DNA from: Caldithrix sp.
Lineage (GTDB): Bacteria > Zhuqueibacterota > Zhuqueibacteria > Thermofontimicrobiales > Sulfurfontimicrobiaceae
Direction of reading: 5' to 3'
Assembly: GCA_020722815.1 (NCBI GenBank)
Contig: DYKB01000025.1
Coordinates: 1 to 64,000 of the forward strand
DNA length: 64,000 nt
Shown: one piece after another, positions 1 to 9,215 of the stretch
Layout of the letters: the number at the start of each line of letters is the position of its first letter
How positions within the stretch are numbered: the first letter of the stretch is position 1
The notes under the pieces: model-generated
What the model was told of the DNA's origin: nothing
Seen by the model: only the letters and a program-made list of their open reading frames with translations
Databases searched by the model: none
Made by a program: the position numbers and the translations under genes

Positions 1-78
1 TATTCTGGCAGACTTTATCCACCGCTGCCCTGGACACAAAAAATGAAAATTGTTTATTTTCACCCGGTGATCGGTTAC
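1..78 (+). mobile_element. 3' end of GTAACC-type 474-bp element (copy cut by window edge)
   Basis: This stretch matches the right-hand end of the two full copies at 16739-17212 and 23118-23591, in the same orientation, with only a few base changes. It ends in the same terminal inverted repeat (CCCGGTGATCGGTTAC). The left part lies outside the window. It is non-autonomous: no transposase is visible. Confidence 0.85.
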
Positions 79-84
79 GTTTTT

Positions 85-235
85 TAAACCGTTCACCGGT
101 GTGATAAAATAAAAGCTTCTGTCATGCCCGTCCGTTAGCTAACGGATTATCGGGCTTCCATTTGTCTAAAAAAGGATGGATTTCCGCCAAAAATAGGCGG
201 AAATGACAGATTCAATCCACCCTGTGAACGGTTAC
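85..235 (+). mobile_element. MITE, family 1, copy A (about 150 bp)
   Basis: The stretch begins with AAACCGTTCACCGG and ends with CCTGTGAACGGTTAC, an imperfect terminal inverted repeat. Its interior is clearly homologous to the reverse complement of 42546-42696; shared blocks include CTGTCAT, GGATTATCGGGC, GTCTAAAAAAG and GCAGATTCAA-like segments. It also holds two internal small palindromes (CCGTTAGCTAACGG and the TTTCCGCC...GGCGGAAA pair). It has no coding capacity. It abuts the truncated long element that ends at 78, so two related elements sit side by side. Confidence 0.75.
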
Positions 236-401
236 TTCTTTTGCTTTACTCAGAATGACAGGTTTATATACTGAAAGGACTTTTAGTTGCTATCAGGGAG
301 CGATATACAGCACGGGAAATTTTCTGTGGTTAATCGATGAAATTTTTACGCATCTTGCAATTGGCGGGTGAAGGTGAGAAAAGGGTTCAGGAAATTAAAA
401 C

Positions 402-1316
402 CTATCCCTTTTTGATTGGTATTGCTGTCCTTTGCTGGAGATAATTTACCCATTCATTCACTTGTTCGTTCGGTGGAAAGGCCATCATCTGGAGAGGTAA
501 TTCTTTACCAAAACGATTACTTTTTGAAATCCCCAGGGGATGATACGGGAGAATATCTATTTGCAGCAGATTTTTTAATTGATTGGCGATTTCGGCAATT
601 TTTGTCAGGTGCTCCAAACGGTCGTTGAGGCCGGGAATAATTGGACAGCGGATTATTATGGATTTTCCAGCGGCATCAATTTTAAATAAGTTTTTTAAAA
701 TTAGTTGGTTATTAACACCGACAAATTCCCGATGTTTGGCCGGATCAGTTTCTTTGATATCATACAGGAAAATATCCACATCATCAAAGAGCTGCTGATA
801 TTTTTCAAAAGGGGCCTGGCCGCTGGTATCGAGGCAGTTATGCAGTTGATGCTGCTTCGCCAGTTTGAGAAGTGATTTGGTAAAGTCAAACTGAAGCATC
901 GGTTCACCACCGGATAGGGTCATACCGCCATTTGAGGTTTCATAAAACGGTTTATCTTTTACCACCTCGGAAATGACCGCTTCGGTGGTCATCTCTTTAC
1001 CAGATATTTCCAGTGCGCCGGAATAACATTCCCATGTACAAAGCCCACAACGAACGCAGCGGGTACGGTCATAAACATGGCTATTCTGAACCAGAAGGTG
1101 ACAACCATTGGGACATATTTGAATGCAATAGCCACACCCAATGCAGCGTTCAGGCTGGAAGGCAATTTCGGGTGTTGCGTCGATAGATTCAGGATTATGA
1201 CACCATAAACATCTTAAATAACAACCTTTTAAAAAAACCGTCGTCCGGATTCCCGGACCATCATGGATGGCAAATTTTTTAATATCGAAAACCAGTCCCG
1301 TTGTATTTTCACTCAT
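402..1316 (-). CDS. Glycyl-radical enzyme activating protein (PflA-like radical SAM)
   Basis: Predicted radical SAM activase that uses S-adenosylmethionine to install a glycyl radical on a partner enzyme in the cytoplasm. The 304-residue protein has the radical SAM triad C32, C36 and C39 (GCYLRCLWC), followed by a ferredoxin insert with two CxxCxxCxxxC clusters (C58-C68 and C87-C97), as in activases of the benzylsuccinate/glycerol dehydratase type rather than the short PflA. A TLSGGEPMLQ motif follows. No glycyl-radical enzyme lies in the window, so the substrate is unknown. The downstream-facing neighbour at 1478-2578 is on the same strand about 160 bp upstream, so the two may be co-transcribed. 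Start ATG at 1316 agrees with family starts. Confidence 0.85.
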   Translation of the reverse strand: MSENTTGLVFDIKKFAIHDGPGIRTTVFLKGCYLRCLWCHNPESIDATPEIAFQPERCIGCGYCIQICPNGCHLLVQNSHVYDRTRCVRCGLCTWECYSGALEISGKEMTTEAVISEVVKDKPFYETSNGGMTLSGGEPMLQFDFTKSLLKLAKQHQLHNCLDTSGQAPFEKYQQLFDDVDIFLYDIKETDPAKHREFVGVNNQLILKNLFKIDAAGKSIIIRCPIIPGLNDRLEHLTKIAEIANQLKNLLQIDILPYHPLGISKSNRFGKELPLQMMAFPPNEQVNEWVNYLQQRTAIPIKKG

Positions 1317-1477
1317 TTAAATATTTCATTTCCTTTTCTTTCTTGTTTTGAGCTGAAAAAAAATGTATTAAATCTCTGGCTTCTGCTCTTTACGAAATCA
1401 CGTTTTACGCATCACGCACTTTTGTACCCCCCGCAAAATCTCTTTACTTTATAAAAATTAAAAACTTTTTCATTTTT

Positions 1478-2578
1478 TTAATATTTACACCGATTCGCTT
1501 CATCAACAAAGGCCTGGATATTGGCTGGGTCTCCAAAAAAGAAATGATCCGATGGCGAGCAGATATAACCACCATCCGGGCAGGCCGCATGACAGGCGCG
1601 AACCAGTTCGGCGGCTTTTGCCGGGGTGCCTTTCTCAAATCCGGCATTTTGATCAAAGCCACCGATAAAGAAAAGCTGTTTCCCCACCCGCCGATTGGCT
1701 TCTGCCAGATCACAATCGCCCCCCATATCTGGCGGGGTCATGGTTTCGAGGCCATCGGTCCCATTTTCTACCACAACTTCCAGTAAGGGCATCAATCCCC
1801 CACACAGATGATAGACGACCTTTGTTCCGGCCGCATGCAGGGCTTTATGTTGAATCTGATCATACGGCAAACAAAACTCCCGATGAAGAGGGGGACTGAT
1901 TACCGTAGAAGAGCCAGCCCCACCACCGGTTTCAACCAGATCGAGTTCTATCTTGCCAGAAAGCTCAATCACCTTTAATTTGTAATCGAGTAAAGTTTTC
2001 AAAACAAAATGTATCCAGTCGGGTTTATCAAAAGTGGCCATAATGGCATCTTCAGTTGAGAACATGGTACAGAAATCCTGCCAGGGGCTTCCCTGCCCGA
2101 ATCCAAAGAAACCACTGCGAACAATCCCTTTCTCACCGATTCGTTTTTTTATTTCCAGAATGGGCGTCCAGTCGACCTTAATGGGAAGCGGGATGTGTTT
2201 TCTCCAGATTTCAAAATCACTTTCATTTTTGATGATATATTCGGTGGTCCAACTGGTGAACTGATTACTGGAATGCGCCTCGGTCAAAACGCCATCAGGA
2301 GTTTCGATAGTGTCCCGCCAGTGATGAATTCCGTCGGCATCATATCCTAGATCATGGACCTTTATTTGCCAGTTTGCCTGATCGGCCGGCGAATAGATGA
2401 ATTCCGGGCTGGCGTAGATTACCCAATCCATTCCTTTAAAATATTGGTATGCCTGAAATTGATCCCGCCCTCCCAGATAAGTATTGAGATAGTATTCCAT
2501 CCAGGAATGAACCTGGCAGGGGAGATGATCGGGTTTTTGATTATTGAGTGCCGTTAAGAGACGTTCGCGTGAGGTCAT
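1478..2578 (-). CDS. Uroporphyrinogen decarboxylase-like protein (MtaA/CmuA-type methyltransferase family)
   Basis: The 366-residue protein belongs to the UROD fold family. It begins MTSRERLLTALNNQKPDHLP, the usual opening of non-haem UROD relatives, and carries a late YHLCGG segment that fits the His/Cys metal site of corrinoid or coenzyme M methyltransferases. In such enzymes the domain moves methyl groups to or from a corrinoid; true HemE is shorter in this region and keeps a different N-terminal arginine motif. No corrinoid-binding protein is adjacent. AGGAG lies six bases before the ATG at 2578. It precedes the radical SAM activase on the same strand. A role in haem synthesis is unlikely; the substrate cannot be read from sequence. 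Confidence 0.8.
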   Translation of the reverse strand: MTSRERLLTALNNQKPDHLPCQVHSWMEYYLNTYLGGRDQFQAYQYFKGMDWVIYASPEFIYSPADQANWQIKVHDLGYDADGIHHWRDTIETPDGVLTEAHSSNQFTSWTTEYIIKNESDFEIWRKHIPLPIKVDWTPILEIKKRIGEKGIVRSGFFGFGQGSPWQDFCTMFSTEDAIMATFDKPDWIHFVLKTLLDYKLKVIELSGKIELDLVETGGGAGSSTVISPPLHREFCLPYDQIQHKALHAAGTKVVYHLCGGLMPLLEVVVENGTDGLETMTPPDMGGDCDLAEANRRVGKQLFFIGGFDQNAGFEKGTPAKAAELVRACHAACPDGGYICSPSDHFFFGDPANIQAFVDEANRCKY

Positions 2579-2614
2579 TTTTTGCTCCTGTTTTTCTAGC
2601 TGCTATCTTTAAAT

Positions 2615-4114
2615 TTATTCTTTAGTATCTTCATAAAATTTTCGTTTGCCGGTGATACCCCAGACGAGTTTGGTCAGGGTTTCCGGATCATCACTGTTAT
2701 AGATCAAACCATGCAAATCACTGAGAGAATCGGGTAATTTGGGAATTTTTTCTATTTCGTCAATAAAAACGGGGATGATTCGTTTCTCCTCCTTTCGAAA
2801 GTAATCAATTTCTTTGGTTTGCCATTTGCTAAGACCTTTCGAACTGATGAACACAACAATCGTATCGATCTCGTCCTTAATATCATCCAATAAATCTTTC
2901 AAGTCATCTCCGGGACGTAATTCCAAATCTGGTAACCAGGAGAAAATCCCTTTCTGTTTTAAGTTTTTTGCTATTAAAATAATTTGATCACGAATCTCTG
3001 CCGAATAGCTGAAATAAACATCATACCTTTTCTTATCAATCGCTTTTTTCTTAAATTCACCTGAATCATCAAAACCATTTTCTGTAACCGTTTTTGAAGT
3101 AGAATACTTTTCCCATGGCCCCGAAAAATACAGCACCCGGTTTAAAAAACTTTTATAGCTTGCCGTCAATGAAAAGCGATCCACATACCGCTCGACCATA
3201 ACTGCAATATCTTCACCATAAGCATAGCGCGGAATATGTTGAATCTGAACTTCGTTAAAATATTCATTCAGATCACATTTTTCCAACTCATAGATTTTTT
3301 TAAATAAATCTTCGAACAGAGATTGATAGCCAACAATTCCAGCACTTTTATCGCCCAATCGCCAGGTTTCGCGGAGCTGTGGCTCTGAGGCTTCAATTCG
3401 GGATGCTAATGGATAAACAATGAGTGGTCTCAAATCATTTGAATCCATCCGATAACTTGCCGCTTGTTTAATAACTTCCAATACACCGGATAAACTCTGT
3501 TTGTTTGGAGTAAAAACGGTGACTAAAATTTCCGGCATGAGCATGGTACATACGCCACCAATATCGGTAATACCGGTTCGTGAATCGATTAGAATATAAC
3601 TAAACATTTGAGATAAATATTCAGCAAAATTTTGAATCAACGTTGGGCATTTATGATAAAGTGCTTCCCATTGAAATCGATTTACTTTTTGGCTATAGTT
3701 ATCATCAAATTTTCCAGCTTTGAGCAGAAATAATCCAGGCAAGTCTGTTTTAATTATATATTTTTTAAATTGTAATTTATTGAAATAGTCTAATATTTCT
3801 GCATTTGGTAGTGATGAAGTCCTTTTTTGAGGTAGTAGCGCATCAAGTTCGGTAAAGAAATCGATTAGGCCGGGATGAGCCTCCAGGATTTGTTCTCCAT
3901 TTTCATCTTTCTGAGAACCTAAATGAATAAAATTTTTAAAAAAACGATGTAAACCTGGCGCCTCCAGATCCCAATCTATCATTAAAATGCCCCGGTCGTT
4001 TTCTTTATTTTGAGCCAGTAAACAGGCGATATTTGCGAGGGACATCGATCGGCCGGTACCACCTTTATATGAATAAAAGGTAATAATTTTACCTTTTTTG
4101 CTTAAAGGTCTCAT
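2615..4114 (-). CDS. KGGT-motif SIMIBI/ParA-like ATPase fused to C-terminal TIR domain
   Basis: 499 residues in two parts. Residues 9-330 are a MinD/ParA-like NTPase with a deviant P-loop KGGTGRS (17-23), a switch segment DWDLEAPG (47-54) and a Walker B-like ILIDSRTG (174-181). Residues 364-475 form a TIR domain (YDVYFSYS start) with a candidate NADase glutamate, E435, in WQTKE. The arginine replacing the second P-loop lysine is typical of the KGGVGR/KGGTGR variant ATPases seen beside TIR proteins in bacterial conflict systems. The start codon overlaps the stop of the upstream TIR gene by 4 bp, so translation is probably coupled. I infer an NTP-controlled defence or abortive-infection component; no phage-related gene is nearby to confirm it. 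Confidence 0.8.
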   Translation of the reverse strand: MRPLSKKGKIITFYSYKGGTGRSMSLANIACLLAQNKENDRGILMIDWDLEAPGLHRFFKNFIHLGSQKDENGEQILEAHPGLIDFFTELDALLPQKRTSSLPNAEILDYFNKLQFKKYIIKTDLPGLFLLKAGKFDDNYSQKVNRFQWEALYHKCPTLIQNFAEYLSQMFSYILIDSRTGITDIGGVCTMLMPEILVTVFTPNKQSLSGVLEVIKQAASYRMDSNDLRPLIVYPLASRIEASEPQLRETWRLGDKSAGIVGYQSLFEDLFKKIYELEKCDLNEYFNEVQIQHIPRYAYGEDIAVMVERYVDRFSLTASYKSFLNRVLYFSGPWEKYSTSKTVTENGFDDSGEFKKKAIDKKRYDVYFSYSAEIRDQIILIAKNLKQKGIFSWLPDLELRPGDDLKDLLDDIKDEIDTIVVFISSKGLSKWQTKEIDYFRKEEKRIIPVFIDEIEKIPKLPDSLSDLHGLIYNSDDPETLTKLVWGITGKRKFYEDTKE

Positions 4115-4758
4115 AACATCTCCTTTCTTCCTGGAAATAGCACGGGAGTCGATTTAACCGTTTCCAGCCAATCTTTTATCGATGCTTCTGAGGTGAGTTC
4201 AAAATTTTCGCAAACCTCACAGGGGTCGGTTCCAGCATTTTCAAATTCCAGATAACGCTGATAAATATAGTCGGCGATATCCCTGATTATTTTATCATAA
4301 TCACGATGCATTTTAAGTGGTTCGTCACGTAACATAAAATTCGAAAAATTATAATACTGTCGATTCGTTTTGATTTCGACAGGCAGTTCCGTTCCCCGAC
4401 GCAGGATTATGGGAATTATATAGCCAGATGTTGGCAAATTGGTATTATTTATCTTTTTTAATCTTGCTTTTTCGAGTAATTCCATAGCTTTATATTCCCG
4501 GGCACAGTATGGATGATTGGTTGAAAAATATTGTGGTGTAAAAATCATAATCAAACAGATACTCTGGCAGAGAGATTTTGCCAATTTCACATTATAAAAC
4601 TCCCCACCGGCTAATCGTGTTTTATCTACAAAAACATCCATACCAGTCAGTAACAGAACTTCATTATGCCATGCCGCGTACAAATCATCGACGAATCTTG
4701 CCATGATCTCCCCCTGATCATGCCGATAACTGATAAAACACGAATAACGAAAAGGCAT
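4111..4758 (-). CDS. TIR domain protein (candidate NADase effector)
   Basis: A 215-residue TIR protein. It opens with RYSCFISYRHDQ, the first strand of TIR folds, and has a predicted catalytic glutamate E88 in YCAREYKAM, where bacterial TIR NADases place it. Residues 1-130 form the TIR; the tail is unassigned. I chose the ATG at 4758 over the one at 4773 because the earlier codon is part of an AAAGGA ribosome-binding site spaced six bases from 4758. The gene overlaps the KGGT-TIR ATPase by 4 bp (ATGA), so the two form one operon, divergent from pyrC. By analogy with known systems this would deplete NAD when triggered; the trigger is not visible. Confidence 0.8.
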   Translation of the reverse strand: MPFRYSCFISYRHDQGEIMARFVDDLYAAWHNEVLLLTGMDVFVDKTRLAGGEFYNVKLAKSLCQSICLIMIFTPQYFSTNHPYCAREYKAMELLEKARLKKINNTNLPTSGYIIPIILRRGTELPVEIKTNRQYYNFSNFMLRDEPLKMHRDYDKIIRDIADYIYQRYLEFENAGTDPCEVCENFELTSEASIKDWLETVKSTPVLFPGRKEML

Positions 4759-4964
4759 TACGCATCCTTTCATTCAACAGGTGAAAAATAAGCTACCAAT
4801 TGCAATATGTTAAAATAAAATGAAATATTCAAGTCTTTTCTGAATGGATTGATACCCATTTTTGTCTTGATTTTTAGTGATAAGTTCATTATTATTAAAT
4901 CGCAGGGTAGTTTGAATAAAATGTCAAGTATTACAGTGAAACTTTACCAAACCGAGGTATTGTG

Positions 4965-4979
4965 ATGAACCATGTTTAA
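4965..4979 (+). promoter_or_regulatory. Four-residue mini-ORF overlapping the pyrC start
   Basis: The best Shine-Dalgarno near pyrC (GAGGT, 4954-4958) is spaced six bases from an ATG at 4965 that encodes only Met-Asn-His-Val and then TAA. The pyrC ATG at 4972 lies inside this mini-ORF in another frame, about 13 bases from the same GAGGT. The arrangement may weaken or couple pyrC initiation. This is a reading of the sequence, not a known element. Confidence 0.35.
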
Positions 4980-6261
4980 AACAGTCCAATCATTATTATT
5001 AACAAACGGCATAATTTTGGATCTGGATAAAAATCAACAGATCAGGGCAAATATCTTTATTAATAATGGAACGATTCAGGAGATAAGTAATCGTTTGCCA
5101 GAAAATTTTGAAGGAAAGGTGATTGATATTTCCGGGCAAATAGTGGTGCCTGGATTAATTGATATGCATGTCCATTTTCGTGAGCCCGGTTTTGAAGCCA
5201 AGGAAACCTTGCTGACAGGTGCCAATGCAGCCATGGCCGGCGGATTTACGCAGGTCTGTACCATGCCTAACACTTCCCCTGCGATTGATAGTCCCGATCT
5301 GATAAGAAAAACAATTCAGCAAATGGAATCCCATTTGGTACAAATTCACCCGATAGCGGTGATTACAAAAGGTCGCCGGGGAGAAGAATTAGCTGACCTG
5401 TCGGCGCTTGCTGCGGCGGGTGCTTCCGGATTTTCAGATGACGGGAGTCCGGTCATGAATGCTGAAATTATGCGACAGGCGCTCCTGATATCGAAAAAAT
5501 TGGGCAAACCGGTGATCGAACATTGTGAAGATTTAAATCTTGTCCGCGGTGGTGCGATTCATGACGGAAAAATTGCGGCGAAATTGGGAATTCCCGGTAT
5601 TACAGGTGCTTCTGAAGATGTCATGGTCGCGCGTAATATCATCCTGGCAGCAGAAACTGGTGGCTTGTTGCATATCGCCCATATCTCGACCGCCAGATCC
5701 GTTACAATGGTACGGGAAGCTAAAAAACGTGGAATTTCTGTCACTTGTGAGGCGACTCCTCATCATTTTACCCTGACAGACGCCGCCATTGAACAGTATG
5801 GTACCAATGCCAAGATGAATCCGCCATTACGGACGCAAACCGATGTGGATGCTGTCCTGGAAGGATTGGCTGACGGGACAATTGATGTTATCGCTTCGGA
5901 TCATGCGCCCCATCCGCCGGAAGAGAAAAATCTACCTATCACTAAAGCACCTTTTGGAATTGTGGGTCTGGAAACGATGCTCCCGCTGGTAATCACCTAT
6001 CTGGTTGAAAAAAAAGTACTTACATTAGCAGATGCAATTAAAAAAATGACCATTTTTCCGGCTCGAATTCTTGGATTGGAATTACCCAGTATTAAAGTCG
6101 GTAAAAAAGCTAATTTAACAATTTTTAATCCACACGCGGAATGGCGAATTGATAAAAATCAATTTAAATCAAAAGGGCGAAATACGCCGTTCCATGATTG
6201 GTTGGTTCGCGGCAAGGCTTCAGGAATAGTTCATGGTGATCGTTTTTATGCAGGGGGGTGA
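4972..6261 (+). CDS. pyrC: Dihydroorotase, class I
   Basis: Catalyses reversible cyclisation of N-carbamoyl-aspartate to dihydroorotate, the third step of pyrimidine synthesis. The 429-residue protein has the class I signature DMHVHFREPG with two metal-binding histidines, a later HIAHIST metal site, and ASDHAPH with the catalytic aspartate. Length is normal. It stands upstream of the ribosomal protein cluster on the same strand, separated by about 257 bp, and is divergent from the TIR operon. pyrH further downstream belongs to the same pathway, but the distance argues for separate promoters. The name pyrC is used for the enzyme; it is the Bacillus-type family. Confidence 0.95.
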   Translation: MFKTVQSLLLTNGIILDLDKNQQIRANIFINNGTIQEISNRLPENFEGKVIDISGQIVVPGLIDMHVHFREPGFEAKETLLTGANAAMAGGFTQVCTMPNTSPAIDSPDLIRKTIQQMESHLVQIHPIAVITKGRRGEELADLSALAAAGASGFSDDGSPVMNAEIMRQALLISKKLGKPVIEHCEDLNLVRGGAIHDGKIAAKLGIPGITGASEDVMVARNIILAAETGGLLHIAHISTARSVTMVREAKKRGISVTCEATPHHFTLTDAAIEQYGTNAKMNPPLRTQTDVDAVLEGLADGTIDVIASDHAPHPPEEKNLPITKAPFGIVGLETMLPLVITYLVEKKVLTLADAIKKMTIFPARILGLELPSIKVGKKANLTIFNPHAEWRIDKNQFKSKGRNTPFHDWLVRGKASGIVHGDRFYAGG

Positions 6262-6518
6262 AATGTAATGCGTGATACATAATGCGTGTCCCGTGCCTTT
6301 TCCTGAAAATGACGGACGTGTTTTCACAGATCACATCTCACGCATTTCGTCTTACCCATCACGCAAAAGTTTCACCCTGAATTAGCCTTCGTTATCATCT
6401 GCAAATTCAAAATTGGTAAAAAAGAACTTGACTATTAACTTGAAATTTATTAAATTGGCTGATTATTTTTTTGTCTTGATTTAACATAAAATTCTCTATT
6501 GAGAGGAGGTGTAATACT

Positions 6519-6959
6519 GTGAAAGTCACGCGAGTTGCAAAGCCCGAACAAATTGAAGCGGCACGGAAGTGGTATCTGGTAGATGCTAAAGATCAAATTA
6601 TGGGCCGGGTTGCCACCCAGGTTGCAGCCATTCTCCGGGGTAAAAACAAGCCATTTTTCACGCCCCATCTGGATACTGGCGATTTTGTAATTATTATTAA
6701 TGCCGATAAGGTTCAGTTATCCGGCAAAAAGGCGGAACAGAAGAAGTATTTTCATTATACGGGTTATCCCGGTGGTGCAAAATTCGAATTATTAAAATTC
6801 TGGTTTGCAAAAAATCCCGAGAAGATATTAGCCCATGCGATAAAGGGGATGTTACCGCATAATCGATTGGGTCGTAAAATGTACACGAAAGTAAAAATTT
6901 ACGTTGGTACGAAACATCCACATGAAGCGCAACAACCTGAAGTTCTGACTTTAGGTTAA
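6519..6959 (+). CDS. rplM: 50S ribosomal protein L13
   Basis: Large-subunit ribosomal protein that binds 23S rRNA early in assembly. The 146-residue product contains the family core around WYLVDAKDQIMGRVATQVA and the C-terminal GMLPHNRLGRKM signature. It begins with GTG at 6519, eight bases after a strong AGGAGGT. It is the first gene of an rplM-rpsI pair (42-bp gap), the universal order. The long AT-rich leader upstream (6262-6518) probably holds the promoter. Confidence 0.97.
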   Translation: MKVTRVAKPEQIEAARKWYLVDAKDQIMGRVATQVAAILRGKNKPFFTPHLDTGDFVIIINADKVQLSGKKAEQKKYFHYTGYPGGAKFELLKFWFAKNPEKILAHAIKGMLPHNRLGRKMYTKVKIYVGTKHPHEAQQPEVLTLG

Positions 6960-7001
6960 TTTTATTGGATTAATTAAACGTTCAATTTACTAAGGAGAAA
7001 T

Positions 7002-7394
7002 ATGAAAGGAACTACAGACATCGTTGTTGGTCGTCGCAAGAACTCAATTGCGCGTGTTCGATTGGTTCCTGGAACGGGAGAAATTAAAATTAATAAAAGA
7101 CCAGTTCAGGAATATTTGAAACGCGAAACCTTAAAAATGATCGTGGAGCAGCCATTGGAAGTTACGGCTACTCTTGGCAAATATGATGTGATTGTGAATG
7201 TTGCTGGTGGTGGCTTAAGTGGGCAGGCGGGTGCAATACGTTTAGGGATTGCCCGGGCACTCTTAAAAGTAAACGAAGAATTTCGATCGGTTTTAAAGAA
7301 AAATGGATTCTTAACCCGTGATCCAAGAATGGTTGAACGGAAGAAATACGGCCTGGCTGGTGCACGCAAGCGATTCCAGTTCTCCAAACGATAG
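7002..7394 (+). CDS. rpsI: 30S ribosomal protein S9
   Basis: Small-subunit protein whose C-terminal tail reaches the decoding centre and contacts P-site tRNA. The 130-residue protein shows the S9 features [12 protein letters not shown] near the N-terminus, a [19 protein letters not shown] core and the basic C-terminus ending [14 protein letters not shown] lies just upstream of the ATG. It follows rplM directly and precedes rpsB, an arrangement typical of FCB genomes. Confidence 0.97.
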   Translation: MKGTTDIVVGRRKNSIARVRLVPGTGEIKINKRPVQEYLKRETLKMIVEQPLEVTATLGKYDVIVNVAGGGLSGQAGAIRLGIARALLKVNEEFRSVLKKNGFLTRDPRMVERKKYGLAGARKRFQFSKR

Positions 7395-7516
7395 TTTATT
7401 TATTGAAATAATTGTCAATTACTCACACTTTTTCCTTATCCTCCGGGTGCTGAATATTCAGTTTGAGGAAAAATCGGAAAAAGTGGCGGATTAACCCGAA
7501 AAAGGAGTTAGTGAAT

Positions 7517-8278
7517 ATGTTTCAAACGACGATTCAAGAATTATTAGTTGCTGGAACCCATTTCGGCCACCTGACCCGCAGGTGGAATCCCAAGATGAAG
7601 AAATATATTTTTATGGAACGAAATGGAATCTATATTATTGATTTGAAAAAGACGCTGGTTTGTCTGGAAAAAGGATTTGATGCAATAGTTCGGATTGCAA
7701 AAGATGGTGGCGATCTGTTGATGGTTGGCACCAAAAAACAAGCACGTGATATCATTCGTAATGAAGCGGATAACTGTGGCGCTTTTCATGTGACCGAACG
7801 CTGGTTAGGTGGAACGCTGACCAATTTTTCCACCATTAAAAAAAGTATTAAACGCCTGAAAAATTTAGAAAAAATGGCATCCGATGGTACTTATGACAAA
7901 ATCACCAAAAAAGAGATTTTAAATATCGAACGCCAAAAAGAGAAGTTAATCAAAACCCTCGGTGGTATTCGGGATATGGTGCGACTTCCTGGTATTATGT
8001 TTGTGGTTGATGCCAAGAAAGAGTCGATTGCGGTCGCCGAAGCCAATCGTCTGGGAATCCCGGTTGTGGCGTTAATCGATACAAACTCTGATCCTGATCC
8101 CATCGATTATCCTATTCCTGGAAATGATGATGCTTTTAAATCAATTAGTTTGATTGCAAAAGTTATTGCCAATGCCTATCTAGAAGGTCGCGCAGGACGA
8201 ACGGAACAGCCTTCGCAAGTTGAAGAAGAAATGACTGAAGTTTATCCGGAAGATGATGATTCGGATATGGACGTATAA
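7517..8278 (+). CDS. rpsB: 30S ribosomal protein S2
   Basis: Small-subunit protein needed for S1 binding and initiation. It has LLVAGTHFGHLTRRWNPKM at the N-terminus, ERWLGGTLTNF in the middle and a late ALIDTNSDPDPIDYPIPGND signature. I place the start at the ATG at 7517 (253 residues), preceded by AAAGGAG at 7501-7507; a longer reading from 7463 would add 18 basic residues found in no S2 family member I know of. The C-terminus is a short acidic tail rich in Glu and Asp. It precedes tsf, the conserved pair. Confidence 0.97.
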   Translation: MFQTTIQELLVAGTHFGHLTRRWNPKMKKYIFMERNGIYIIDLKKTLVCLEKGFDAIVRIAKDGGDLLMVGTKKQARDIIRNEADNCGAFHVTERWLGGTLTNFSTIKKSIKRLKNLEKMASDGTYDKITKKEILNIERQKEKLIKTLGGIRDMVRLPGIMFVVDAKKESIAVAEANRLGIPVVALIDTNSDPDPIDYPIPGNDDAFKSISLIAKVIANAYLEGRAGRTEQPSQVEEEMTEVYPEDDDSDMDV

Positions 8279-8364
8279 TCGTCTTGTCATACGCTGACCT
8301 TTCTTGTTTTAAGACAATTCTTTTGAAAAAAATATATTTATCGATAGACTGAGGAGATATTTGA

Positions 8365-8958
8365 ATGGAAATTTCTGCAAATATAGTAAAAGAACTACGC
8401 GAAAAAACTGGTGCCGGCATGATGGATTGTAAAAAAGCACTCCAGGAAAATGGCGGTGATATGGAAAAAGCGGCGGAATGGCTCCGCATAAAGGGTATTT
8501 CCAAAGCTGAAAAGCGCGCGGGTCGTGAAACCAAAGAAGGGCTTATTTATGCCTACATTCATCCCGGTAGTCGGCTTGGTGTTCTAGTCGAAGTTAATTG
8601 TGAAACTGATTTTGTCGCTAAAACCGATGGTTTCGCTGAATTTACGAAAAATATAGCCATGCAAATTGCGGCTTCCAATCCTCTTTATGTCAAACGGGAA
8701 GAAGTGCCGGCTGAAATGATTAATAAAGAAATGGAAATTTATCGCGAGCAGATGGCTGATCAGAAAAAACCGGCGCAGGTTGTGGATAAAATCGCCCAGG
8801 GTAAACTGGAAAAATATTATCAGGAAACCTGCCTGTTGGAGCAGCCATATATTCGTGATACAAACAAAACCATTCAGAGCCTGTTGACCGAATTAATTGC
8901 CACCACCGGAGAAAATTGCTCCATCCGTCGTTTTGTTCGTTTTCAACTCGGTAATTAA
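8365..8958 (+). CDS. tsf: Elongation factor Ts (short form)
   Basis: Guanine-nucleotide exchange factor for EF-Tu. The N-terminal UBA-like part has [18 protein letters not shown], and the core has [13 protein letters not shown], which inserts near the EF-Tu nucleotide site. At 197 residues it is the short type with a single core subdomain, as in many non-proteobacterial lineages, compared with about 280 in E. coli. GAGGAG precedes the ATG. It is co-directional with rpsB (86-bp gap). Confidence 0.96.
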   Translation: MEISANIVKELREKTGAGMMDCKKALQENGGDMEKAAEWLRIKGISKAEKRAGRETKEGLIYAYIHPGSRLGVLVEVNCETDFVAKTDGFAEFTKNIAMQIAASNPLYVKREEVPAEMINKEMEIYREQMADQKKPAQVVDKIAQGKLEKYYQETCLLEQPYIRDTNKTIQSLLTELIATTGENCSIRRFVRFQLGN

Positions 8959-9116
8959 AATATAAACAGGGTGATAACCATCAGGCATTCAGGCTTTCGG
9001 AAAAATTATTTAAATTTGATACGAACTCATTAATAGCCTGAACCGTTACTAACTATTCACCTGTTTTTATACAATTTTTTAAAATTTATCTTGAAATTAT
9101 TAAAAAAAATTCTTAT

Positions 9117-9149
9117 AACGCTTTTAGTACGATTGATACTGAAAGCGTT
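9117..9149 (+). other. Hairpin in tsf-pyrH intergenic region
   Basis: AACGCTTT (9117-9124) pairs with AAAGCGTT (9142-9149), with a further AGTA/TACT inner stem. No T-tract follows, so it is not a standard intrinsic terminator; it could be an RNA-processing or attenuation structure ahead of pyrH. Confidence 0.35.
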
Positions 9150-9215
9150 TAAGGTTTAAATTAGCCAATAGAGACAACCTGGTAAGGTGTGGATCATTTA
9201 ATCAATGGATGAAAG

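Noticed and set aside
4759..4773. Earlier ATG of the TIR gene
   Set aside because: This codon forms part of the Shine-Dalgarno for the ATG at 4758.
7463..7516. N-terminal extension of rpsB
   Set aside because: A strong ribosome-binding site and family alignment favour 7517; the extra residues overlap that site.
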